From Pseudomonadota bacterium (GTDB lineage Bacteria > Pseudomonadota > Gammaproteobacteria > Steroidobacterales > Steroidobacteraceae), in the NCBI GenBank assembly GCA_018241505.1, contig JAFEDS010000031.1, forward strand, positions 118,472-182,471: DNA of 64,000 bases. The letters are read 5' to 3'. Below the pieces are notes generated by a model. That model was given only the letters and a program-made list of their open reading frames with translations. It was not told the origin of the DNA and ran no database searches. A program made the translations under genes and the position numbers. This document shows positions 54,640 through 63,236 of this stretch, one piece after another; position 1 is the stretch's first letter, and each line of letters opens with the position of its first letter.

Positions 54640-56709
54640 ATGAGCGCTCGGTGGGCGGTTTGGATTGTTGGCCTGTTGTTGACCGGGGCTGTCGCCGCGC
54701 TCGTAGCCGGGGTGCCCGCTGACGCGCTAGTGCATAGTGGCGCGCAGCCGCCCGTGGCCGCGGCGGTAACTGGCGCGGCGGCGGTGACTGGTGCGCCGGC
54801 GGTGACTGGTGCGCCGGCAGTGACTGGTGCGCCGGCGGCGGATGACACGCTGAAAGTCGGCTCGGTGGTTTTGCATCGGTGCGATACGGGCGCGCCGTGG
54901 TGTGGCTACATCCAGCGGCCGTTGGGCTCCGGCACCATTGCCGTCTACTTCGAGTTCTATCCTCACACCGGTGACGGCCCGTCGGCGGGGACACTGGTCG
55001 CCACCGAAGGGGGGCCCGGATTCCCGGCGACTGAAACGCGCGATGAGTACCTGGAATTCTTCAGGCCCTTGCGCGCCACTCGCGATGTTGTCCTGATGGA
55101 CAACCGCGGCACGGGACGATCCGGCGCGGTTGATTGCCGTCCCTTGCAGACCGACACGGACCTCACCGAGGCGAACGTCGGCCGCTGTGGCCGGTCGCTG
55201 GGTGCCAGGGTTGGCCTCTATAGCTCGGTGCTCGCGGCCGATGACCTTGCAGCCATCCTGGAGGCATTGGGGTCGGGACCCATCGATTTGTATGGTGATT
55301 CCTACGGTACGTTCTTTGGTCAGGTCTTTGCCGTGCGGCATCCCGACAAGCTGCGCTCGATCATTCTCGATGGAGCGTATCCGCTCGACGGTCCCGACTA
55401 CGCCTGGTATCCCAACTATGCGCCGGCGATGCGCGCCAAGTTCGATCTGGCATGTGCACGTTCCGGTGGCTGCAGTCGATTGCCCGGCACGTCCTTGCAA
55501 CACATAACATCTGCCCTGGAGTCTTTGCGGCACGAGCCAACGGCTGCGAAAGCGCAGGATGCTGACGGACGGATCCGCAGCTTCACTGCCGATGCTACTC
55601 AGTTGGCGATGGTCATGTTTGGCAGTGCTCCTGCGTATGCGAGCGTTCGGGAAACGGATGCAGCCGCTCGCGCTTACGTCGCAGGTGACACGGCTCCTTT
55701 GCTTCGTCTCATGGCGGAAACGCAGGTCAGTGTGGATTCGCGTGACGAAACGCGGTCACCGGCGTTGTTCAGTGCGGGCCTTGCCGCTGCTGTGATGTGT
55801 CAGGACGCCCCTCAGATATTCGACATGAGCCTGGATCCCGCGCGTCGAGCAGTCGCGCGTGAGCGCGCTCTTGCGCAGCGCCGGCGCACCGCGCCGGACA
55901 CGTACGCGCCTTTCACAATCGACGAATATCGGGGAATGCCTCTCGATTATGCATTTATGGATGAGTGCGGCAGTTGGCCCGCAATCAGGGCCGACCAGGT
56001 CGCGTCAATGGCGAGACTGCGTAACTCGCCGTACCCGGACGTGCCCGCATTGATCATTTCGGGGGACCTCGACAACATGACTCCGTTGGCCGATGGAACG
56101 CTGGCCGCGAAACGATTCCCCCACGGTCGCCAACTCGTTGTGCCCAATGGCTTTCATGTAAATGCGCTGCCGCACTCGCGTAGTCCCTGTCCGGCGGACA
56201 TTGCCCGGCACTTTATTGAGGCGCTCGAGCTGGGAGATACGAAGTGCCTCGCGTCGATCCCGGAGGTCCGCGTGGTGCCTGCCTTTGCTCGTAGCGTGAG
56301 GGAACTCGAACCGGCGCAAGCGCTCGAGGGCAATCAGTCGAGCCGCGGGCAACTACAAATGGTCACGGGGACGTTACTGACGCTGGGTGACGCCGTCGAT
56401 CGTATGGGCTCCAACACCTCGGGCAAGTCGATTGGGTTGCGGGGTGGCACGATCGAGATTGCGACAGGCACAGACATGCAGCACCTGACGTTGCACGACG
56501 TCCGTTGGACCAACGATCTGCGAGTGTCGGGGACCCTGGCGTATCCCGGGCGTATCGGTAATGCGGTGGCTGACCTGGCGGTTGAGGGGCCGGAGGGTGT
56601 CAACGGCACGTTGAGAGTGCGTTGGACGGAGGGGGTGGCGAGGGCGCGGGCTCAGGTACATGGCGCCTTTGGGAAGGTGGCGGTTGCCTCGGAAGGCGCC
56701 GCGCCTTGA
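54640..56709 (+). CDS. Exported TAP-like alpha/beta-hydrolase (tripeptidyl-aminopeptidase type)
   Basis: A 689-residue serine hydrolase. An N-terminal membrane or signal segment (AVWIVGLLLTGAVAALVAG) is followed by a low-complexity VTGAP repeat stretch (residues 42-65), then an alpha/beta-hydrolase domain with oxyanion EGGPGF, VLMDNRGTGRSG, nucleophile Ser221 in LYGDSYGTFFGQ, Asp in ALIISGDLDNMTP and His in PNGFHVNALPHSRSP; the last part is the TAP C-terminal domain. About 130 further residues form an unassigned beta-rich tail. This fold usually removes short peptides from N-termini, though ester or amide hydrolysis is possible. ATG 54640 is chosen because it gives the hydrophobic leader; the frame upstream overlaps the receptor gene. 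Confidence 0.82.
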   Translation: MSARWAVWIVGLLLTGAVAALVAGVPADALVHSGAQPPVAAAVTGAAAVTGAPAVTGAPAVTGAPAADDTLKVGSVVLHRCDTGAPWCGYIQRPLGSGTIAVYFEFYPHTGDGPSAGTLVATEGGPGFPATETRDEYLEFFRPLRATRDVVLMDNRGTGRSGAVDCRPLQTDTDLTEANVGRCGRSLGARVGLYSSVLAADDLAAILEALGSGPIDLYGDSYGTFFGQVFAVRHPDKLRSIILDGAYPLDGPDYAWYPNYAPAMRAKFDLACARSGGCSRLPGTSLQHITSALESLRHEPTAAKAQDADGRIRSFTADATQLAMVMFGSAPAYASVRETDAAARAYVAGDTAPLLRLMAETQVSVDSRDETRSPALFSAGLAAAVMCQDAPQIFDMSLDPARRAVARERALAQRRRTAPDTYAPFTIDEYRGMPLDYAFMDECGSWPAIRADQVASMARLRNSPYPDVPALIISGDLDNMTPLADGTLAAKRFPHGRQLVVPNGFHVNALPHSRSPCPADIARHFIEALELGDTKCLASIPEVRVVPAFARSVRELEPAQALEGNQSSRGQLQMVTGTLLTLGDAVDRMGSNTSGKSIGLRGGTIEIATGTDMQHLTLHDVRWTNDLRVSGTLAYPGRIGNAVADLAVEGPEGVNGTLRVRWTEGVARARAQVHGAFGKVAVASEGAAP
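54763..54834 (+). repeat. Four tandem copies of an 18-base unit (coding minisatellite)
   Basis: Units at 54763-54780, 54781-54798, 54799-54816 and 54817-54834 have the consensus GCGGTGACTGGTGCGCCG. The middle two are identical and the outer two carry one to three changes. They encode AVTGAP repeats in the linker after the signal segment of the TAP-like hydrolase. In-frame copy-number change would alter only linker length. Confidence 0.85.
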
Positions 56710-56805
56710 CGGAGTTGGGATCGTCCAGAGCGCTTTCGAAGCCGCATCGGGGCGCTGGCGCCCGAAGCCCTATACGGCCTGCACGCCGCCCGCTACGCTG
56801 GTGAG

Positions 56806-58416
56806 ATGGCCACCGCATCTCAATCGCCCAATGCCGCAAACGTGCGCCATCAAGAGGTGACACGCCTGCTGCAGAAGGGTGATCTGAACGCGGCTGCAAC
56901 GCTGTGCGATCGCCTGATCGCGGAGTTCCCGCAGTTCCTTCCCGCCTGGCACACGTCGAGTTTCATAGCGTTGTGCCGGGGACAGATCGCAAGTGCATCG
57001 CAAATGATCCACCATGCACTCGCAGGCTCACCTTCCGACCCTCGATTCCTCTTGCAACAGGCCCGGGTGCTTGCCGCTCAACGGCGGTTCGCCGATAGCC
57101 TCACCAGTGCCGAGGCCGCCGAGAAAGGGGCGGCGCGCGACCCTGCATTGCTCGATGCCATCGGGTCCTTCTACAGCTCCATCGGTGAGCACGAACGAGC
57201 CTGTGGTGCTTATTCGCAGGCGATTGCCCTCGAGCCTTCGCAGGCGATCTTCTGGTTCAATCGAGCCACGGTACAACGCTTTCTCGGTCGCCTGGGCGCG
57301 GCGGAGGATGACTACGACCGCACCATTGCGCTACGGCCGGATGACTGCGAGGCGTATGTGAACCGTTCCGAGTTGCGCAAGCAGACACCCGATCGAAATC
57401 ATGTCGAGGTAATGGAGCGCCTGCTGGCCCCGGGTGTTGCAAGCTGGCGGGGCGAGGTGCAACTCCATCACGCGCTCGCCAAGGAATATGAAGACCTCGG
57501 TAACTATTCAGATTCGTGGCGACACCTGGAAAAAGGCGCCCGGCTGCGTCGTAAGCATCTACAGTACGATGTTCGCTATGACACGGATACTGTTGATTGG
57601 ATCATTGAGGCGTTCCCGGCGGCGCCCGCTGCATCCATTGGCGGCTGTCCGAGCCTGGAACCGATTTTCGTCCTGGGCCTGCCTCGCAGCGGTACGACTC
57701 TGGTTGAACGAATTCTCGGCAGTCACTCGCAGGTGTTTGCAGCCGGCGAGCTGAATCACTTTGCGTCTGCGCTTGTCAGTGCCGCGCTCGCGGGCAATGG
57801 CGGCCGCCCCTTGCCCCGACCCCAACTCATTGCCGCCACACGGGAGCTCGATTTTGCCGCCCTGGGTGCGGACTACCTCGAGCGCACGAGGCCGGCGACC
57901 TCGCAGCGGCCTCACTTCACTGACAAGATGCCCCTGAACTACCTGTACTGCGGGCTGATCCGGCGCGCGTTGCCCAATGCGCGGATAGTGCACGTGACTC
58001 GCCACCCCATGGCCTCCTGCTACGCTATGTTCAAGACCTTGTTCAAAGATGGATACCCGTTTTCATACGACCTGGATGATGTAGCCCGCTACTACGTCGG
58101 CTACCGCCGGCTCATGGATCATTGGCGCAACACGATGCCGGGCACTATCTATGACGTCAGTTACGAACAACTCGTCCGCGACCAGGAAGGCGAGAGCCGT
58201 CGGCTGCTCGCGGCCTGCGGCTTGGAATGGGAAGCGGGCTGCCTCGAGTTCCATCGCAACCCCGCTGTAACCACCACGGCGAGCGCATCCCAGGTGCGCC
58301 GCCCCCTGTATGACTCTTCGCTCCAACAATGGCGCCACTATGAGAGCCAGCTCGGCGGGTTGCGCAACCGGCTGCTCGCGGCCGGCATCCCGGCGGCCGA
58401 GCTCGGCGCGCAATAG
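56806..58416 (+). CDS. TPR-sulfotransferase fusion protein
   Basis: A 536-residue protein with N-terminal tetratricopeptide repeats (residues about 10-250, such as ALLDAIGSFYSSIGEHERAC and AIFWFNRATVQRFLGRLGAA) and a C-terminal PAPS-dependent sulfotransferase domain. The 5'-phosphosulfate loop is GLPRSGTT at 291-298; the 3'-phosphate region is IVHVTRHPMASCYAMFKTLF. Such fusions transfer sulfate from PAPS to a protein or metabolite, the TPR part probably holding the acceptor. No signal peptide is seen. The 96-base gap before it may allow a separate promoter; the PLP-enzyme gene follows after 12 bases. Confidence 0.85.
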   Translation: MATASQSPNAANVRHQEVTRLLQKGDLNAAATLCDRLIAEFPQFLPAWHTSSFIALCRGQIASASQMIHHALAGSPSDPRFLLQQARVLAAQRRFADSLTSAEAAEKGAARDPALLDAIGSFYSSIGEHERACGAYSQAIALEPSQAIFWFNRATVQRFLGRLGAAEDDYDRTIALRPDDCEAYVNRSELRKQTPDRNHVEVMERLLAPGVASWRGEVQLHHALAKEYEDLGNYSDSWRHLEKGARLRRKHLQYDVRYDTDTVDWIIEAFPAAPAASIGGCPSLEPIFVLGLPRSGTTLVERILGSHSQVFAAGELNHFASALVSAALAGNGGRPLPRPQLIAATRELDFAALGADYLERTRPATSQRPHFTDKMPLNYLYCGLIRRALPNARIVHVTRHPMASCYAMFKTLFKDGYPFSYDLDDVARYYVGYRRLMDHWRNTMPGTIYDVSYEQLVRDQEGESRRLLAACGLEWEAGCLEFHRNPAVTTTASASQVRRPLYDSSLQQWRHYESQLGGLRNRLLAAGIPAAELGAQ

Positions 58417-58428
58417 GAAGCATCGCGA

Positions 58429-59673
58429 ATGACATCCAACACGGTGTTCGATGAGGAAAGCTGTTACCGCGCCCGGGCGGATTTTCCTGCCCTGACGCGC
58501 AAGATCGACGGGCACGCGATTGCGTTCCTGGATGGTCCGGGTGGCACGCAGGTGCCCAAGCCGGTGATTGATGCGATGGTCGATTGCTACCACAACCGCA
58601 ATGTCAACACGCACGGCAACTTCGCACCGTCGGCGGAGTCGGATGAGCAGATCCTGGAGGCGCGGTGCGCGGTCGCTGATATGCTGGGTGCCGCCGGGCC
58701 CGAGCAAATTTCGATTGGCCAGAACATGACTACGCTGGCGTTCTCGCTGGCGCGGGCGATAGGCCGCACGATCCGCCCCGGCGATGAGCTTCTCGTCACG
58801 CAACTCGACCATGAGGCCAATCGCGGGCCCTGGCAACTGCTGACGGAGCAGGGCGCGGTCGTGCGGGAGGTGCCGTTGCTGCCCACCGGCGAGTTGGACT
58901 ACGCGGCCATGAAGCGTCTCATCACCGAGAAGACCCGGCTGCTGGCGTTGGGTTGTTCGTCGAACTCGATTGGCACCGTTAATGACATGAGACTGGCGCG
59001 GGAGCTGACGCGTTCCGTCGGGGCGCTGTTGATCCTGGACGCTGTGCACTACGCCCCTCATTTCCCCGTTCATGTGAATCGGTTGGATCCGGATTTCCTG
59101 TTGTGCTCAGCTTATAAGTTCTATGGGCCCCACGTGGGAATCCTGTATTCGCGCCCGGGGGCTCTGGACGCACTTCCAACCGACAGGTTGATTGTGCAGG
59201 AGAATGTTTCACCGTATCGAATTGAGACTGGAACGCTCAGTCCTGCTGGCATTGAAGGCGTTGGAGCGGCTGTGGAGTACCTGGCGCGGTTTGGTCGCGG
59301 CGCGACGCGAATGGAAACGGTCCACGCTGCTGTCGCAGCGATCGCGGTCTATGAGCACGAGTTGGGGCAATATTTGTGGTCGGCACTGGAAGGTCTGCCC
59401 GGTGTCCGATTGTGGGGCGTGGACTTCTCCCAAGCGATGCGGGCGCCGACAGTTTCGTTCACTGTCGATGATGTTGATGCCGCTGCGATTGCCAAATCGC
59501 TCGGCAAAGTCGGCATTTGCGTCTGGGATGGCGACTTCTACGCACCACGCCCGGTGGAAATCTTGAATGTTCCTGGCAAGTCGTTGGTCCGGGTGGGCTT
59601 TTCGATGTACAACACCAAGGATGAAGCCGAAAGACTGGTGCAATGCGTGGCTGCAGTAGCGAGGCAGAAATGA
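58429..59673 (+). CDS. Class V PLP-dependent enzyme, cysteine-desulfurase-like
   Basis: A 414-residue aminotransferase class V protein of the cysteine desulfurase-like (TIGR01976-type) group. The expected PLP residues are Lys230 (LLCSAYKFYGPHVG), Asp204 (ALLILDAVHYAPH) and His129 (QLDHEANRGPW). The C-terminal part has the usual PYRIETGTLSPAGIEGVGAA and LVRVGFSMYNTKDEAERL. Members of this group are often named desulfurases without proof; C-S lyase, selenocysteine-lyase or transaminase activity is equally possible. AGGAAG precedes ATG 58429. The stop overlaps the M14 gene start by four bases. Confidence 0.83.
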   Translation: MTSNTVFDEESCYRARADFPALTRKIDGHAIAFLDGPGGTQVPKPVIDAMVDCYHNRNVNTHGNFAPSAESDEQILEARCAVADMLGAAGPEQISIGQNMTTLAFSLARAIGRTIRPGDELLVTQLDHEANRGPWQLLTEQGAVVREVPLLPTGELDYAAMKRLITEKTRLLALGCSSNSIGTVNDMRLARELTRSVGALLILDAVHYAPHFPVHVNRLDPDFLLCSAYKFYGPHVGILYSRPGALDALPTDRLIVQENVSPYRIETGTLSPAGIEGVGAAVEYLARFGRGATRMETVHAAVAAIAVYEHELGQYLWSALEGLPGVRLWGVDFSQAMRAPTVSFTVDDVDAAAIAKSLGKVGICVWDGDFYAPRPVEILNVPGKSLVRVGFSMYNTKDEAERLVQCVAAVARQK

Positions 59674-62576
59674 GCGTGCGGGGAAGTTGGCCGGTGCTCT
59701 TCAGAGTGTTGGCCTCGTATGTCGCCTGCGTCGCATTTGCAGGTGGCGTGCCGGAGTTGGTGTTGGCGGCTGGCACTGGGGTTGGCGCCGGCACGCCTGC
59801 ATTGGCCGCTGGCGTGCCAACACTATTCACCATCGCCCCGGATATCCCCGAGCCCAATTCCAGCGAGGAAATCGCCCGCGCCACCACCGAGCCGCGGTTC
59901 TCATCGCCTTGGGTTTCGTATGTACCCGCATCGCCGACTGTTCCTTCACCGCGAGCGTTCTTGCACCGGATCGCCGGCGCGCCAGGTGAGCTCGTTGACT
60001 CCGGGACTGCTTATGCGTACGCGCGTGCGCTCGCCGCGGCCTCGCCCCGTGTCCGGGTATTCAAAATCGGGCGCTCGGAAGAGGGCCGTGACATTGTGCT
60101 GTTGGCTATTGCCGATGAGGCGGGCATCCAGCAGCTCGACCAACTCAAAGCAGACACCGCTGCACTCGCGGACCCACGCAAAACCGACGCGGCCGCCGCC
60201 ACAAAGATCATTGAGCGTGCGCGGCCCATCTATTATTTCAATGCCGCGTTGCATTCCGACGAGACCGGATCCACGGAAGCGGTACTGGAGCTTGCCTACC
60301 GGCTGGCCGTCTCCGAGCAACCCATGATCGATCGCATCCGCAAGAATCTCGTGGTGCTGATCAACCCGGTGTCGAATCCGGATGGCCGCGACAAGCAGGT
60401 CGAGTGGTTCTATCGGTATCTGAAGGGCAAGACGGAGCTGGAGAAGCTGCCCCGCCAGGCACCGCCGTATTGGTCGAAATATGCCTACGTGGACATCAAC
60501 CGCGACGCCCACCAACTGACGCATGAGACCACGAAGGCGGTTCAGCGCATGTTGTTCGACTGGCATCCGCAGGTTGTCCACGACCTGCATGAGAGCGTTG
60601 CACTGTTGATCACCTGGAACGGTACCGGCCCACTCAATGAGCACGTCGACCCGATTTCCTACAATGAGCGGATGGAGCTCAGCTTCCATGAGGTCCAGAC
60701 CATGACCGCCATGGGGATGCCCGGCGTGTGGACCTGGAATTTCGGCGACGATTTCGCGCATCTGTTCATGGACTCCGTCGGGCTCAATCACAATGCAATC
60801 GGCCGTGGCTATGAGACCTTCGGCAATGGAACAGCCGAGACGTTGACTCAGTCATCACCCGCCGACGAAGTGAGCCAGGAATGGTATCGGCCATCACCGC
60901 CGCCCAGCACGCCGTTCAAGTGGTCGGCGCGAGACAATCTCAATTACACCGAGACGGGTGCGTTGTCGGTGCTCGATGCGGCCGCCCAGCAATCGAAGTC
61001 GCTGTTGATCAACTTCTATCAGAAAGGAATGCATTCCTGGCAAAAGGGGGTTACGGAGGCTCCGTACGCGTACGTGATTCCGGATGGACAGGGAGATCCG
61101 ACGCGGGTCGCCCAACTCGTAGCACGATTGATGGCCCAGGGAATTGAAGTGCATCGGACCGGCTCGCAGTTAACCCTGAAGGAGGGGGTGTTTCCCGCGG
61201 GCACCTATGTTGTCCGGTTGGATCAACCCTATCGCAACTACGCTGTTGACCTGCTGAGTGCCCAGAACTATCCGAAAGACGCCGGAGAACCGTACGACGA
61301 TATCTCCTGGTCATTCCCCGCGCACTACCATTTGAAGGTGATCCCCATCGCCGATGCCGGAGTGCGGACCGCGTCGCTCACGCAATTGACTCAACCTCCG
61401 CATGTACAGGGTACGGTGTTGGAAGCCGGTGGCTCCGCGAAAGCCTATTTGCTGAAGGACACGGGGCAGGAGGGGTTGTTGGAGGCGCGCTTCAGGCTGG
61501 TAAAATTCAAAGTCGACATTGCGGAGCGGTCGTTCAGTGCCGGCGGAGTGGAGTACCCGGCCGGGTCCTGGATACTTCCAACGCAGTCCGGGCTGGAGAA
61601 GGCGCTGGAAGAGGCCACCGGACAGCTCGGGCTGGAATTCGTTGCAACGTCTTCAGTTCCCGACGTCAATCATCACGCGGCCCCCGTGCCGCGGCTCGGC
61701 GTGTGGATCCCGTGGGCGGATACGGACACCAGCGGCTGGGCAAGGTACTCCTTGGATCAGCGGCACATTCCGTACTCGTACGTGCGCGATGAAGACGTTC
61801 GGGCCGGCAAGTTGCGTAGTAAGTACGACGTACTTCTCTATCCGCACGTTGACCTCGAGTTGGCGGAGCAGATTGAAGGCATCCCAAAATCATGGGGCCC
61901 GATGGCGTTCAAGAAGACACGAGCGACGCCGAGTTTCGGGTCCCCCGCCGAGTCCGACGACATTACCGGTGGCATTGGCTATTCAGGACTCGCCGAGATC
62001 CAGCGCTTCGTCGATAGCGGCGGGTTACTCATTACATTGGGCAGTGGGTCGATGCTTCCCCTCGAGGCTGGCATCGTGCGGGGAGTCCGGCGCGAGTCAG
62101 GTGGCGTTCCGCGAAGCTCCCAAGGTGGTGGTTCTGCGTCAGCGGCTGCCTCGCAAGAGTCTGAAACGCGCACGCCCGGTAGTCATTTACGCGTGACGTT
62201 TGCGCGACCCGATCACCCGATCGCATACGGATATTCCGCGCGCACCTATGTGTTTCGCCAGAATTTCCCGCTTTATTCCGTTCCCCGTTTCTGGCTGCGG
62301 ATGGCCTATTGCACGACTTGTCTCGATGGTCCCGTCGACCCGAGCGGCGTAGTGCTGGAATGGGGTGACCGCGACGGCGCACCATTCGTCGTCAGTGGCC
62401 AAGCTTGGGGCGAGCAGAATTTGATCGGCCGCCCGGCGATCCTGGACCTGCGTGCGGGCTCAGGACACGTGGTCGCCTTCAATTTCAATCCGTTGCATCG
62501 GGATTTGAATCGCGGGGACCAGCGGATGCTGTGGAACGCTATTATCAACTGGCAATATGAGCTGACACTGCACTGA
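59670..62576 (+). CDS. Exported M14 family zinc carboxypeptidase
   Basis: A 968-residue metallopeptidase. A signal peptide (VLASYVACVAFAGGV) is followed by the M14 domain. Zinc ligands appear as His195 and Glu198 in NAALHSDETGSTEAVLEL and a His around 303-307 in VVHDLHESVALL; NPVSNPDGRDKQVEWFYRYL and YVDINRDAHQ contain the substrate-binding Asn/Arg residues, and the general-base Glu is probably in LNYTETGALS. About 500 residues of beta-rich and glutamine-amidotransferase-like sequence follow (for example YDVLLYPHVDLELAEQIEG and SGGLLITLGSGSMLPLEAGI). ATG 59670 overlaps the preceding stop (ATGA). It probably trims peptides in the periplasm; with the TAP-like hydrolase it makes a peptide-processing pair. 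Confidence 0.87.
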   Translation: MSVRGSWPVLFRVLASYVACVAFAGGVPELVLAAGTGVGAGTPALAAGVPTLFTIAPDIPEPNSSEEIARATTEPRFSSPWVSYVPASPTVPSPRAFLHRIAGAPGELVDSGTAYAYARALAAASPRVRVFKIGRSEEGRDIVLLAIADEAGIQQLDQLKADTAALADPRKTDAAAATKIIERARPIYYFNAALHSDETGSTEAVLELAYRLAVSEQPMIDRIRKNLVVLINPVSNPDGRDKQVEWFYRYLKGKTELEKLPRQAPPYWSKYAYVDINRDAHQLTHETTKAVQRMLFDWHPQVVHDLHESVALLITWNGTGPLNEHVDPISYNERMELSFHEVQTMTAMGMPGVWTWNFGDDFAHLFMDSVGLNHNAIGRGYETFGNGTAETLTQSSPADEVSQEWYRPSPPPSTPFKWSARDNLNYTETGALSVLDAAAQQSKSLLINFYQKGMHSWQKGVTEAPYAYVIPDGQGDPTRVAQLVARLMAQGIEVHRTGSQLTLKEGVFPAGTYVVRLDQPYRNYAVDLLSAQNYPKDAGEPYDDISWSFPAHYHLKVIPIADAGVRTASLTQLTQPPHVQGTVLEAGGSAKAYLLKDTGQEGLLEARFRLVKFKVDIAERSFSAGGVEYPAGSWILPTQSGLEKALEEATGQLGLEFVATSSVPDVNHHAAPVPRLGVWIPWADTDTSGWARYSLDQRHIPYSYVRDEDVRAGKLRSKYDVLLYPHVDLELAEQIEGIPKSWGPMAFKKTRATPSFGSPAESDDITGGIGYSGLAEIQRFVDSGGLLITLGSGSMLPLEAGIVRGVRRESGGVPRSSQGGGSASAAASQESETRTPGSHLRVTFARPDHPIAYGYSARTYVFRQNFPLYSVPRFWLRMAYCTTCLDGPVDPSGVVLEWGDRDGAPFVVSGQAWGEQNLIGRPAILDLRAGSGHVVAFNFNPLHRDLNRGDQRMLWNAIINWQYELTLH

Positions 62577-62603
62577 CGCTTTCGCTGAGGACTCAGCAAC
62601 TCC

Positions 62604-63236
62604 ATGACCGATCTCGATCCCACGCATTCCGCTGACGACGCAGACGCGGCTTACAAGCAACGTATGGAGCGTCGCAAGGCTATTCAGGACAAACGCATTG
62701 CCGAGACCATCGGTGAGCAGGGCCTCGTCATCGTCCATACCGGCGCAGGGAAGGGGAAGACTACTGCGGCGCTGGGGATGGTGCTTCGCAGTCTTGGACA
62801 CGGTCACCGCGTTGCAATTGTCCAATTCATCAAGGGCGCATGGGAGCCAGCGGAAAAGCGTGCATTTGAACCCTGGGGTGAGCAGATCGTCTTTCACGCC
62901 AGTGGAGGCGGCTTCACTTGGGAAACGCAGGATCGCGTTCGCGACAAAGAGATGGCGCAGGCCGGATGGAACGTGGCGCGCGGCTACCTGGCGGACCCGG
63001 CATTCAAACTCGTGTTGCTCGATGAGGTGAATGTCGCGCTTCGTAAGGACTACGTCTCGGTAGAGCAGGTGCTCGACGGAATTGAACTACGCCCACCCAA
63101 CACTCACGTTGTCCTCACCGGGCGCAACGCCCCGGATGAGCTCATTGAACGCGCCGATCTGGTCACGGAAATGACGCTCATCAAGCACCCACTGAAGCAC
63201 AAGAAGGTTCGCGCGCAAGCGGGAATCGAGTTTTGA
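62604..63236 (+). CDS. cobO: Cob(I)yrinic acid a,c-diamide adenosyltransferase
   Basis: A 210-residue P-loop protein (CobA/CobO/BtuR type) that transfers the 5'-deoxyadenosyl group from ATP to cob(I)alamin precursors. The motif VIVHTGAGKGKTTAALGMVL is the family P-loop, followed by VAIVQFIKGAWEPAEKRAFE and LVLLDEVNVALRKDYVSVEQ, then VVLTGRNAPDELIERADLVT and the C-terminal KKVRAQAGIEF. It begins 27 bases after the M14 gene, so it may be transcribed with the same run although it belongs to a different pathway. No cobalamin riboswitch is visible. Its stop overlaps the TTG start of cobB. Confidence 0.94.
   Translation: MTDLDPTHSADDADAAYKQRMERRKAIQDKRIAETIGEQGLVIVHTGAGKGKTTAALGMVLRSLGHGHRVAIVQFIKGAWEPAEKRAFEPWGEQIVFHASGGGFTWETQDRVRDKEMAQAGWNVARGYLADPAFKLVLLDEVNVALRKDYVSVEQVLDGIELRPPNTHVVLTGRNAPDELIERADLVTEMTLIKHPLKHKKVRAQAGIEF

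Noticed and set aside
56710-56805. A RiPP-type precursor peptide gene in the peptidase-sulfotransferase cassette
   Set aside because: The gap has no short frame with a ribosome-binding site and a leader/core pattern; the other gaps are too short.
62577-62603. Cobalamin riboswitch before cobO
   Set aside because: The gap is only 27 bases and lacks the conserved B12-box; no such element is seen in the end of the M14 gene.
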